A stretch of DNA of 64,000 nucleotides from contig CAZSKQ010000002.1 in NCBI GenBank assembly GCA_964607425.1, forward strand, positions 1 to 64,000, given 5' to 3'. Positions 1-7,415 of this stretch are shown here, piece after piece. Both the position numbers and the translations under genes were made by a program. Positions within the stretch are counted from its first letter, which is position 1; every line of letters begins with the position of its first letter. Source of the DNA: IDS-8 sp964607425. GTDB taxonomy: Bacteria > Pseudomonadota > Gammaproteobacteria > Steroidobacterales > Woeseiaceae. The notes under the pieces are model-generated. The model ran no database searches. It was not told the origin of the DNA and was given only the letters and a program-made list of their open reading frames with translations.

Positions 1-1978
1 AAGGATCGGTGCCGCCCCACAACCCGAGGTTCAGCGGCTCGAACTGCTCGCGGATATTGGCTGCCCGGACTGCCCGCGAGAAGCCGCCCCGGAACTTGAC
101 ACCTTCCACCGGTATCCAGGAGCCACCGATATTGTAGGTGTTCGCGTCGACGCCGGTACTGTAGTCGGAGTACCGGTACCGCAGGTCGAGCACCAGCGAT
201 TCGATTCCCGTTCGCCCTTCCGCGACCGGAATGCGGAACTCGGTGAATACCTCGCTTACGTTCTGCGATCCGGAAACCGGCGGAATCGGGCCGCCCTGGC
301 CTGCGCCGTCACCGCTCTGGAAGCCCTGGTCCGGGTTGAAATCGAAGGATTCGTCGCGGTACTCGGCGCCGAATACCATCTCGACGCCCTCGTTCGCCCA
401 CGGGCTGGTAAGGTAGTTGGACAAATCGCCGGTGACGAAGCCGACGAACTGGTCCATGTCGAGCTGGCCGTCTGAAAACAGCGGCAGCACGAGATAGTCC
501 AGCGCCTCCTGAGTCGTGCCGCCCTCCTGGAAGAGGTTCCAGGGAACGCAGGTGGGGTCGGAGCCGTCGACGACGGACTGGCAAACCGGCTGGCCGGTAG
601 CCGGATCGGGCACGACGTCCAACGCCCGGATGATGCGCGTCGTCGACAGGTCGTTCTGGTACGTCTCGCTGTAGATCAGGCGCGAGAAGTTCGCGAACGC
701 ATCGTAGCTCCAGTTGTCGGTAATCTCGCCGCGTGCGCCTATGAGCGAACGGAACGAGGTATGGCGCAGGTCGTCGAATCGCGGACCGCCTTCGACGGCG
801 CGGCGCCCGATGTAGAACGGGACGCTTTCCACCCCCGGACCGCATCCGAGCACTCCCTGCTGCTGCGGCGACAGGAACGGGTTGGTGCACTGGATCGTGT
901 CGGTTACGAAGAACGCGCCGCTGGGCGCGATCTGCGCCAGGCTGCGATCGTCCATAAACATGAACTCGGCGTAGCCTTCGAGATGTTCGTCCACGGCGTA
1001 GTGGCCGAATATGCCGCCGGTGTAGCGCTCATCGGGACGCTGGAAGTGATTCAGCGGGCCGAAATTGTAGGTGCTCCCGTCCCAGGGCACGAGTTGGTCG
1101 CCCTCTACCGAAAAGTAGGCGTCGCCGAAATCCGTGATCAGCGCCGGGGCCCGGGTAGCCGAACCGGAGCAGACCTGGCCGTTATCGGAGCCGCTGTCGA
1201 GCGCGCAGGCGCTGAAGTCGCGGGAATCCTGGGTAATGGCATTGATGTCGCGATAGCCGAGATAGCCGGTGATGTTGCCGCGGCCGTCTTCGCTGTTCAT
1301 GCCGATGATGACGTTCGCGGTCATGGTACCGCCGTCGGTAACATCGTCGGGCGCCTGCGCGAAGCCCGCCGCCGCGATTTGCTCCTGTACCGCGTCGTGG
1401 CCCTGGTTGTGCTGGTAGCCGGAATACTGCAGGTCGAGCTGGAAGCCTTCGAAGTCGTCCTTCATGATGAAGTTGACGACACCTGCCATGGCGTCCGAAC
1501 CGTAGGTGGACGACGCGCCGCCGGTCAAAAGCTCGACCTGGTTGACGAGCGCGCCGGGGATCTGGTTGACGTCGGGCGCCAGCGAGAACGGATCGCCGAA
1601 GCCGATGCGATGGCCGTTGACCAACACCAGCGTGCGGTCGGAACCCAGGCCGCGCAGGTCGAGAGTCGCCGTGCCGGTCGCGCCGTTCGATTCGTTGGCG
1701 GACAGTTCCGGTGTGATCTGCGGCAGGTCGTTGATGAGGTCCTCGACGCGGGTGATGCCGCGATAGGCGAGTTCCTCGGCAGCCACCTGTGACACCGGAC
1801 TGGACGAAATCAGGTTCGGATCGGTCGCGATACGGGATCCCGTGACCGTGATCTGCTCGAGATCCTGGTCGGGCTGTTGCTGCGCCGCCGCAAGCGGTGC
1901 ATACGCGCCCGTCGAAGCAATTGCGCCGAAGCAGAGGGCGTGTCGTACTGCCTTGCGTAATGCGTAGTTACTCTTCAT
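1..1978 (-). CDS. TonB-dependent receptor, C-terminal part outside window
   Basis: Outer-membrane TonB-dependent receptor, read from ATG at 1978 and open to the left window edge (about 659 codons). It starts MKSNYALRKAV with a signal peptide ending near AYAPLAAA, then a TonB-box-like stretch (DLEQITVTGSRI) and a plug domain with the typical LLTGGASSTYGSDAM and GVVNFIMK motifs, followed by beta-barrel sequence rich in aromatic and Asp/Asn residues. A good ribosome site (AAGGAGC) lies 7 bases before the ATG. The substrate cannot be deduced. The style (ITVTGSRI, long extracellular loops, NPFLSPQQ) is that of receptors expanded in Xanthomonadales- and Caulobacter-like bacteria. The barrel end is missing only because the window stops. 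Confidence 0.93.
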   Translation of the reverse strand, partial: MKSNYALRKAVRHALCFGAIASTGAYAPLAAAQQQPDQDLEQITVTGSRIATDPNLISSSPVSQVAAEELAYRGITRVEDLINDLPQITPELSANESNGATGTATLDLRGLGSDRTLVLVNGHRIGFGDPFSLAPDVNQIPGALVNQVELLTGGASSTYGSDAMAGVVNFIMKDDFEGFQLDLQYSGYQHNQGHDAVQEQIAAAGFAQAPDDVTDGGTMTANVIIGMNSEDGRGNITGYLGYRDINAITQDSRDFSACALDSGSDNGQVCSGSATRAPALITDFGDAYFSVEGDQLVPWDGSTYNFGPLNHFQRPDERYTGGIFGHYAVDEHLEGYAEFMFMDDRSLAQIAPSGAFFVTDTIQCTNPFLSPQQQGVLGCGPGVESVPFYIGRRAVEGGPRFDDLRHTSFRSLIGARGEITDNWSYDAFANFSRLIYSETYQNDLSTTRIIRALDVVPDPATGQPVCQSVVDGSDPTCVPWNLFQEGGTTQEALDYLVLPLFSDGQLDMDQFVGFVTGDLSNYLTSPWANEGVEMVFGAEYRDESFDFNPDQGFQSGDGAGQGGPIPPVSGSQNVSEVFTEFRIPVAEGRTGIESLVLDLRYRYSDYSTGVDANTYNIGGSWIPVEGVKFRGGFSRAVRAANIREQFEPLNLGLWGGTDP

Positions 1979-2342
1979 GACGTTGCTCCTTGACGACGTA
2001 ACGACGCGCACGATGGGAGTGCGGTCCAGGGGGGAGAGAGCGTCGTGCGAACCGGGCGGGTTCGCGGTGCCGACGAGTTTGGAAACTTTAGCGGTCCGGA
2101 CGGACTTCGCGTGTGGCAACAATGATACGACCGGCTGCTGCGAGTGTGCAATGCATCTTCAAGCGCGAAGGATGGGCGAAGCAGCGCTGCGAACGATGTA
2201 TTACAGGCACCCCCGCGGCATGATCCCGCGGAAAAACTGCTTGCGAGGCAAACACTCGCGAACCGGCCGTGGCATAAATGCAACGATCGGAAGCGGCGCT
2301 GGATGCTGATCGTCTTATGGCCAATTGATATATGCCGGCCGT
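1979..2342. promoter_or_regulatory. Divergent intergenic region, TonB receptor / gdx
   Basis: About 365 bases between two divergent genes. Short open frames occur on both strands, but none has a ribosome site or a recognisable product, so no gene is called. It presumably carries the promoters of both neighbours. I could not assign a convincing -35/-10 pair for the receptor. Confidence 0.5.
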
Positions 2343-2427
2343 TATACTGCGTCCCCGGGGCCACGTCCCCGCCCCTGGTTGACGGGATGGATGATGTCCG
2401 GGACGGCCCGGCCTTTATTAAAGGAGG
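2343..2427 (+). promoter_or_regulatory. gdx leader: -10 box and candidate guanidine-II (mini-ykkC) riboswitch
   Basis: A -10-like TATACT (2343-2348) precedes a short GC-rich leader. At 2398-2411 the RNA can form a perfect 5-bp stem, CCGGG/CCCGG, closed by an ACGG tetraloop. This fits the ACGR loop of guanidine-II (mini-ykkC) riboswitches and sits just before the ribosome site AGGAGG (2422-2427). A first hairpin, GGGG/CCCC at 2357-2370, has a loop ending ACGT, which does not match the ACGR consensus. Guanidine-II RNAs need two such hairpins and commonly precede SugE/Gdx exporters. The context supports the call, but the first hairpin is weak. Confidence 0.5.
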
Positions 2428-2433
2428 GCCACG

Positions 2434-2751
2434 ATGGCCTGGATACTGCTTTTTGCGGCGGGTTTGTTGGAGATTGCCTGGGCATTTTCCATGAAGCTGT
2501 CGGACGGGTTCACCAAGGCATGGCCAACCCTGATCACGGCACTCGCAATGCTCGCCAGCGTTACGCTGCTGGCGGGCTCCATGAAATCCCTGCCACTGGG
2601 AACCGCCTACACGGTCTGGACCGGCATAGGAGCAGTCGGTGCATTCGTACTGGGGGTCGTCGTACTCGGCGAATCGACGAACCCGTTACGGGTGGTCGCG
2701 GCAGGACTCATCGTATCCGGCATCGTCCTGATGAAAGCATCCACCCCGTAG
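2434..2751 (+). CDS. gdx: Guanidinium exporter Gdx (SugE), SMR family
   Basis: Small multidrug resistance family protein of 105 residues with four predicted membrane helices, in the inner membrane. It carries the SMR glutamate in GLLEIAWAF (Glu13), the MKSLPLGTAYTVWTGIGAVG segment typical of the SugE/Gdx subgroup rather than EmrE, and GESTNPLR in loop 3. Gdx proteins export guanidinium in exchange for protons. A strong AGGAGG site lies 6 bases before the ATG, and a candidate guanidine-II leader is upstream, which agrees with the assignment. The stop codon TAG is the first TAG of a GTAGGAGC repeat, so the last residues may have been set by repeat insertion. Confidence 0.92.
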   Translation: MAWILLFAAGLLEIAWAFSMKLSDGFTKAWPTLITALAMLASVTLLAGSMKSLPLGTAYTVWTGIGAVGAFVLGVVVLGESTNPLRVVAAGLIVSGIVLMKASTP

Positions 2752-3060
2752 GAGCGCGCACCGCGCGCGATGCCCCGGCGGGCAGGNNNNNNNNNNNNNN
2801 NNNNNNNNNNNNNNNNNNNNNNNNNNNNNNNNNNNNNNNNNNNNNNNNNNNNNNNNNNNNNNNNNNNNNNNNNNNNNNNNNNNNNNACAGCGCCGGTTCG
2901 CTCCCGTAGGAGCGCGCACCGCGCGCGATGCCCCGGCGGGCGGGCGGCCGGTCGCGCGCAATGCGCGCTCCTACAGCACAGGTTCGCCCCGTAGGAGCGC
3001 GCACCGCGCGCGATGCTCCGGCGGGCAGGCGGCCGGTCGCGCGCAATGCGCGCTTTTGCA
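2748..3060. repeat. Tandem GTAGGAGC palindromic repeats (REP-like), interrupted by gap
   Basis: At least three near-identical copies of a roughly 70-base unit begin at 2748, 2906 and 2991. Each starts GTAGGAGCGCGC and, where complete, ends GCGCGCTCCTAC or a decayed form, so each unit can fold into a long hairpin. Copies at 2906-2974 and 2991-3060 are separated by a short linker. The first overlaps the gdx stop codon and runs into the N gap. Shorter members of the same family occur at 10439, 12947 and 19119. The motif resembles GTAG-type REP sequences of Pseudomonas and Stenotrophomonas. No RAYT transposase gene is present here. Confidence 0.9.
2787..2886. other. Assembly gap (100 N)
   Basis: Exactly 100 N inside the repeat cluster. 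A round 100 usually stands for a gap of unknown length. The tandem repeats on both sides explain why assembly failed here. Confidence 0.99.
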
Positions 3061-3062
3061 GG

Positions 3063-4835
3063 TTATTCCGTCGTGCGGGGGATTTCTTCGCCGAGCAAGA
3101 GGGCCCGTACGTATTTCACTGGTGGGGAGCCGTGCGCGAGCGCGGCATCGTGATAGCGGCGCAGCGAGAATTCGTCGCCCCAGGCACCTTCTACCGCTTG
3201 GCGCATGTCGCGGTGTTCCTGGTAGCCGATGAAATACGTCGACAATTGCGTCGATGTGAGTTGCGCTCGCGTCCACTTGCCGGCGGCTTCACGCTCTTCC
3301 TGGAATGCGCCCTCGATCATCAACCGCATCGCGGCCTCGCGAGTCATGCCGTCGACGTGAATGGCCTGGTCGATGATTGCATTCGTTACCGTGCGCAGGT
3401 ACCACTTGAGGTTACTGAGCTCCATCAGCGGATCGCGATCCAGGTAACCGGCGTCGAGCATCACGCGCTCGCCGTATACCGCCCAGCCTTCGACGAACGA
3501 GCCTGACCACAGCACGGCGCGCAGCGTGGACGGGTAATCGTTGCTATGGGCCAGCTGCAGGTAATGGCCCGGCATGGCTTCGTGCAGCGTCAGGTTCTGG
3601 ATCGTGTACAGGTTGTATTCGCGGAGGTACGACTGCACCTGCGCTTCGTCCCAGTCCTCCGGCAGCGGTGCTACGGCGTAAAACGATTTCTGCCCCCGGT
3701 CGAGCGGTCCCGGCGGATCGAGGTAGGCCACGGCCACGCCGCGCTGGAACTCCGGCATGACGATGATCTCGATGGGTTCATCCGGGAGGGTAACGATGTC
3801 GTTGGCCGCGACGAAGGCCGTTGCCTGCTCGAGGTCGCGGCGGGCGATGTCGATCATGCCGTCCGGATCCGGCAAGTGCTCGTAGACCTGCCGCAGTGCC
3901 GCGCGGATGATGACCTGCTTGAAAGCTTCCTCGGGATCGTCTGGAAACGTCGCGTACGGATGCAGCTCGGCGTAAATGGATTTCGAGATCCGGAACATGG
4001 CATTGCGCACGGCGGCGTACTCGCTCTCGGCGCGCCGCCGGATCTCCTTGCGGCTGAGCGGCGAGTTCAGCGTGTAGCGGAGTTTCTGGTCGAACAGGCG
4101 TGCGCCGAGCCGGAAATCTCCCTTTGCCGCGGGCAGGAGCTCGGTCCGCAGCCAGGCCTGCTGGCGGATCAAGGCAGAGCGTGCCGTCTCGATAGCCGCC
4201 TCCAGCCGCTGCCGCAGCTCCGGCGGCAACTCGCCCAGCCGCGGCACGATCATGGTGTCGATGATCGAATTGATACCCTGGTTCTGGGCAAGCGCGGTTT
4301 GCGCGTGCACTTCCGGCACGCGCTCCGGTTGCAGCGCCCCGCGAACCTGCCTGAAAAATCGCGGGAACTGCTCCAGGCGGGACGCGGCATCCTCCAGGCG
4401 CTCGTCCAGGGGCGCAAAGTCGCGTGCCAGCAGGCTGTAGAGCGAGGACCCCGCCAGCCCGACATAGACAAGGGGGTTCCACGCCCATTCTTCGAGTACT
4501 TCCAGCGACCAGATGCGCGAGTCCAGTTCCGATCGCAGCAGCTCCGCGTCGACCTGGTTCGCGCGCGCCAGGGTCGGCCAGTCGATTGCGGACAGCTCAG
4601 AGCGGTACTCGCGATACCGTTCGAGGAGGCGGGCGCGCGTCGCGGCGTCTACCTCGTCGAGGCGGTGGTCAAAACGGTGATCGCCAAGCGCCGTGGCGGC
4701 TACCGGCGAAAAGGCGGGCAGCTCGTCAATGTAGGCTGCCGCGAGCTCCTTGAACGCATCGTCGGCCGGTGACGCGGATGCCGGCGTGGCGCAGGCGAGG
4801 CAGGCAAAGCCGATGGCGGCGAGCAGGATTTTCAT
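3063..4835 (-). CDS. DUF885 family protein, putative secreted metallopeptidase
   Basis: 590-residue DUF885 protein, probably periplasmic. I chose the ATG at 4835 because the protein then starts MKILLAAIGFACLACA with a clean signal peptide ending near PASAS; an in-frame ATG ten codons upstream adds only non-signal residues. The C-terminal half contains LTLHEAMPGHYLQLAHS, the HExxxGH-like putative zinc site of this family, with VEGWAVYGERV downstream supplying a likely further acidic ligand. DUF885 proteins are thought to be metal-dependent peptidases, but their substrates are mostly unknown. It is followed by the repeat cluster, whose last copy ends three bases from the stop. Confidence 0.85.
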   Translation of the reverse strand: MKILLAAIGFACLACATPASASPADDAFKELAAAYIDELPAFSPVAATALGDHRFDHRLDEVDAATRARLLERYREYRSELSAIDWPTLARANQVDAELLRSELDSRIWSLEVLEEWAWNPLVYVGLAGSSLYSLLARDFAPLDERLEDAASRLEQFPRFFRQVRGALQPERVPEVHAQTALAQNQGINSIIDTMIVPRLGELPPELRQRLEAAIETARSALIRQQAWLRTELLPAAKGDFRLGARLFDQKLRYTLNSPLSRKEIRRRAESEYAAVRNAMFRISKSIYAELHPYATFPDDPEEAFKQVIIRAALRQVYEHLPDPDGMIDIARRDLEQATAFVAANDIVTLPDEPIEIIVMPEFQRGVAVAYLDPPGPLDRGQKSFYAVAPLPEDWDEAQVQSYLREYNLYTIQNLTLHEAMPGHYLQLAHSNDYPSTLRAVLWSGSFVEGWAVYGERVMLDAGYLDRDPLMELSNLKWYLRTVTNAIIDQAIHVDGMTREAAMRLMIEGAFQEEREAAGKWTRAQLTSTQLSTYFIGYQEHRDMRQAVEGAWGDEFSLRRYHDAALAHGSPPVKYVRALLLGEEIPRTTE

Positions 4836-4936
4836 CAAGCTATGATACTGCCCCCGCGGGGGCACGTCTTACACGAGCTGGAACCGGGGCTCCCGCCAGG
4901 CCAATACCCGGGTTGACGCGCCCTCAGCTCGCCTGG

Positions 4937-5794
4937 CTACCGTGCCGATTCCCGCGCGATGAGTTCATTCACCACCTCGATCAACTCCTGCAGCCCCCCG
5001 GCCTGTTGCGGGCCGGTGCGGTACTTGCCGTTTACCACGATGGTCGGAACACTGGAGATGCTGTAGCGGCGCGCGAGGTCCTCGGCCACCCGCAGCTTCT
5101 GCGCGACCTCGAACGAGCCCCAGGCGGACTGGAACTGCTCGGCGGGGATGCCCTGGCTTCCGAAGAAGTCCTTGATAGCCGCCTCCGAAGCGAGGCGATT
5201 GTGGCGCTGGTGGTAGGCCTGGAAAACCGCGGTGCGGAACTGTCCCGGGTTCTCGATCGCGCCGTTGTTCACCAGCACCTGCTCGGTGTAGTAGAGCTGC
5301 GCGTGCAGCTTGACCAGCGGGTTCCATACCGCCGGGATACGCACAAAACGTACGGTGGCAGGCGCTTGCTCGGCCCAGCGGTTGAGGTAAGGCTCGAGGG
5401 TCAGGCAATGCGGACAGCCGTACCAGAACACCTCGGCGACCTCGATCTTGTCCGCGCCGCCTACGGTGGGCTGCGTCGGCACGAGGCGGTCGAAGTGCTC
5501 ACCCTCCTTGTATATCCAGTCGCCGCGGGCTTCGCTCATGTCGGAGCGCGCCAGCGTGAGGGGCTGCTCGTCCGGCTGCAGGTCGTCGGCTACGGAAGCC
5601 GATTCTTCCACCACCTGCGGCTCACCTGCGTCCGCCGCCTGCGTCGGTGCTTCCTCGGCTGCCGGTTGCGCCGGCGCCGGCTGCTCCGCCATGGGAGCGG
5701 TCGAGTCCGGTGCGGGGCCGGCGGGTTCGGTGCCGGAATCGCAGCCGGCCAGGGCGAGGGCCAGGATCGTCCCGAGTATCAACAGGTGCTTCAT
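4937..5794 (-). CDS. dsbA: DsbA-like thiol:disulfide oxidoreductase, lipoprotein form
   Basis: 285 residues. The N-terminus MKHLLILGTILALALAGC is a lipoprotein signal with lipobox LAGC, followed by an Ala/Pro/Gln/Glu-rich linker to about residue 85. The DsbA thioredoxin fold then contains the active site FWYGCPHCLTLEP and the cis-proline region SVPTIVVNGKYR. DsbA introduces disulfides into exported proteins. A membrane-anchored rather than soluble DsbA is the notable feature. It lies 42 bases downstream of the cytochrome c4 gene on the same strand, a neighbourhood also seen in Pseudomonas. Confident in family; the gene symbol is by similarity and context. Confidence 0.9.
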   Translation of the reverse strand: MKHLLILGTILALALAGCDSGTEPAGPAPDSTAPMAEQPAPAQPAAEEAPTQAADAGEPQVVEESASVADDLQPDEQPLTLARSDMSEARGDWIYKEGEHFDRLVPTQPTVGGADKIEVAEVFWYGCPHCLTLEPYLNRWAEQAPATVRFVRIPAVWNPLVKLHAQLYYTEQVLVNNGAIENPGQFRTAVFQAYHQRHNRLASEAAIKDFFGSQGIPAEQFQSAWGSFEVAQKLRVAEDLARRYSISSVPTIVVNGKYRTGPQQAGGLQELIEVVNELIARESAR

Positions 5795-5836
5795 CGTAGT
5801 TCCTGGGTCGGTTTGTCGGTTATACCAGGGTGCCGC

Positions 5837-6460
5837 TTATTTCAGCCCCTGCACATAGGAAGCGACCGCAAGCATGTCCTCTTCGGAGAGCTTTGAGGCA
5901 ATCTCCTGCATCATCGCTTGCGGCTTGTCGGACTGCCGGCGGCCGGCGGCGTAGTCACGGAGCTGCTTCGCCGCGTATACCGCGTATTGTCCCCGCAGCA
6001 GCGGATAGGCGGCGGCGGGGTTGCCGCGTCCGCTCGGACCGTGGCAGGCCATGCAGGCGGCCGCGCCGGTTTCCGTGTCGCCGCCACGGTAGATCGCCTC
6101 TCCGAGATCGAGGACGGCGGGGTCGGCCACGGCCTTCGGCGCCGACTGCTGCGCCGCGTAGTACACCGCCAGGTTCTTCATGTCTTCCTCGGACAGCATC
6201 ATGGCCTGGGGCGTCATCAGCGGATCGCTGCGAGTGCCGTCCTTGAACGCCTGCAGTTGCTGCACGATGTAGGTGGCATGCTGGCCGGCCAGGTTCGGCC
6301 ATGACGGGTTGACGCTGTTGCCGTCGGCTCCGTGACAGGCGGCGCAGGTGATCGACTTTGCCTTGCCGGCCTCGGCGGAGCCTTCAACCAGCGCCTGGGC
6401 ATTGGCAAGGGCTCCGGCGGCGAGCGTTACGATTGCGAATGCGATGTACTTCAATATCAT
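5837..6460 (-). CDS. Dihaem cytochrome c4
   Basis: 207-residue exported dihaem cytochrome c. A signal peptide (MILKYIAFAIVTLAAGALANA) precedes two homologous cytochrome domains, each with a CxxCH haem site: CAACH and CMACH. Methionine ligands probably lie in PLMTPQAM and KPQAMMQEIA. Cytochrome c4 carries electrons in the periplasm, usually to terminal oxidases. It is divergent from engB and upstream of dsbA on the same strand, matching the engB-cc4-dsbA order known from pseudomonads. Confidence 0.93.
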   Translation of the reverse strand: MILKYIAFAIVTLAAGALANAQALVEGSAEAGKAKSITCAACHGADGNSVNPSWPNLAGQHATYIVQQLQAFKDGTRSDPLMTPQAMMLSEEDMKNLAVYYAAQQSAPKAVADPAVLDLGEAIYRGGDTETGAAACMACHGPSGRGNPAAAYPLLRGQYAVYAAKQLRDYAAGRRQSDKPQAMMQEIASKLSEEDMLAVASYVQGLK

Positions 6461-6557
6461 GGTCCCGAAACCGTGCCGGCTTAAGCTTCGCCGCGTGCCT
6501 CATCGGCGGGCGCGACGCTCAAAGCTCGAAATTATACACACATCGGGGCCTCTTCCC

Positions 6558-7145
6558 ATGTCACAGTACCCGGCCGCCGAGTTCCTCTCGAGCGCCAATG
6601 AATTCGAGCAATTTCCGCCGGACAGGGGGGCGGAAGTCGCCTTTGCCGGCCGCTCCAACGCCGGCAAATCGAGCGCCATCAACGTCATTGTGAACCGGCG
6701 GCAGTTCGCCCGCACCAGCAAGACGCCGGGCCGCACCCAGCTCGTCAACTTCTTCGCGCTGCGCGAAGGCCAGCGGCTGGTCGACCTGCCCGGCTACGGG
6801 TTTGCCCGCGTGGCCGATGCAACCCGCCAGCACTGGGGGCGCCTGCTCACCCGGTATTTCGAAGAGCGGCAAAGCCTGAAAGGGTTGTTCCTGCTCGTCG
6901 ATGTGCGGCGGCTGCTCGGCGACCAGGACCGCCAGATGCTGGAATTCGCGAACGCCGTCGGGGCGCCGGCCGCCATCCTGCTCACCAAGGCCGACAAGTT
7001 GAAGCGCGGCCAGGCGGCCAAAGCGCTGGCGCAGGTGCGACGCGAAGCGGGCACGGGAACGGAGGTGGAGCTCTTTTCGGCCGTGACCCGGCAGGGCGTC
7101 GAGGAAGCGCGGGCGGCGCTGGAACGCATGCTGGGTTCGCGCTGA
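6558..7145 (+). CDS. engB: Ribosome biogenesis GTPase EngB (YsxC/YihA)
   Basis: 195-residue TRAFAC GTPase that helps assemble the large ribosomal subunit. All G motifs are visible: P-loop GRSNAGKSS, switch I threonine in SKTPGRTQ, G3 DLPGYG and G4 TKADK. I chose the ATG at 6558 because the protein then begins MSQYPAAEFLSSAN, aligned with family N-termini; the longer upstream frame overlaps the divergent cytochrome gene. It converges on polA with a candidate small RNA gene in between, the same arrangement as polA-spf-yihA in E. coli. Confidence 0.95.
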   Translation: MSQYPAAEFLSSANEFEQFPPDRGAEVAFAGRSNAGKSSAINVIVNRRQFARTSKTPGRTQLVNFFALREGQRLVDLPGYGFARVADATRQHWGRLLTRYFEERQSLKGLFLLVDVRRLLGDQDRQMLEFANAVGAPAAILLTKADKLKRGQAAKALAQVRREAGTGTEVELFSAVTRQGVEEARAALERMLGSR

Positions 7146-7150
7146 CAGCC

Positions 7151-7191
7151 AAAAAAAAAAGCCCGGGACTCCTGGCGGAGCGCCCGGGCTC
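7151..7191 (-). terminator. Rho-independent terminator, minus strand
   Basis: Read on the minus strand, GCCCGGG (7189-7183) pairs with CCCGGGC (7167-7161), followed directly by ten T (7160-7151). The plus strand lacks a T run, so this ends leftward transcription from the small RNA candidate or polA rather than engB. Confidence 0.93.
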
Positions 7192-7268
7192 GAGTCGTAC
7201 GCAGCCGGTTTGGGGTAGCCGGCTGCACGCCTGCAAAGGGAGGTAAGCAGGCGAGTGACTGAGCACTC
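7151..7268 (-). ncRNA. Candidate regulatory small RNA at the Spot 42 / ErsA locus
   Basis: About 118 nt, transcribed leftward between polA and engB, ending at a strong terminator. It folds into two short hairpins before the terminator. One has stem GCCTGC/GCAGGC with loop TTACCTCCCTTT (7252-7229). The other has stem GCAGCCGG/CCGGCTGC with loop CTACCCCAAA (7226-7201). Both loops are C-rich and the first is an anti-Shine-Dalgarno sequence, as in C-loop regulators of mRNA translation. Upstream, GGAACT (7302-7297), 17 bases, then TCCAA (7279-7275) resembles a sigma-E/AlgU-type promoter. E. coli Spot 42 and Pseudomonas ErsA occupy this locus; I recall Xanthomonas sX13 doing so too. Sequence homology was not tested. 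Confidence 0.62.
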
Positions 7269-7415
7269 GGGAACTTGGAGCCCGGAACGCGCGAAGAGTT
7301 CCGCGGGGGGGGGGTCGGTACGGGGGTGGTCGGAGCGTCGGCGGGTGGTTGAGGCGCCGTGGCAGCGGGGCATCCACCGATCACGACGTCGGCGAGCGAA
7401 GCATCGGCGGTGCCG

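Noticed and set aside
1977..2364. Several overlapping open frames in the receptor/gdx intergenic region
   Set aside because: None has a ribosome site, homology or coding-like composition; frames on both strands overlap one another.
2325..2909. Open frames running through the N gap
   Set aside because: They depend on translating N and repeats; the real gene in this stretch is gdx.
7161..7191. Hairpin near the engB stop as the engB terminator
   Set aside because: The plus strand has A, not T, on the wrong side of the hairpin; the T run is on the minus strand only.
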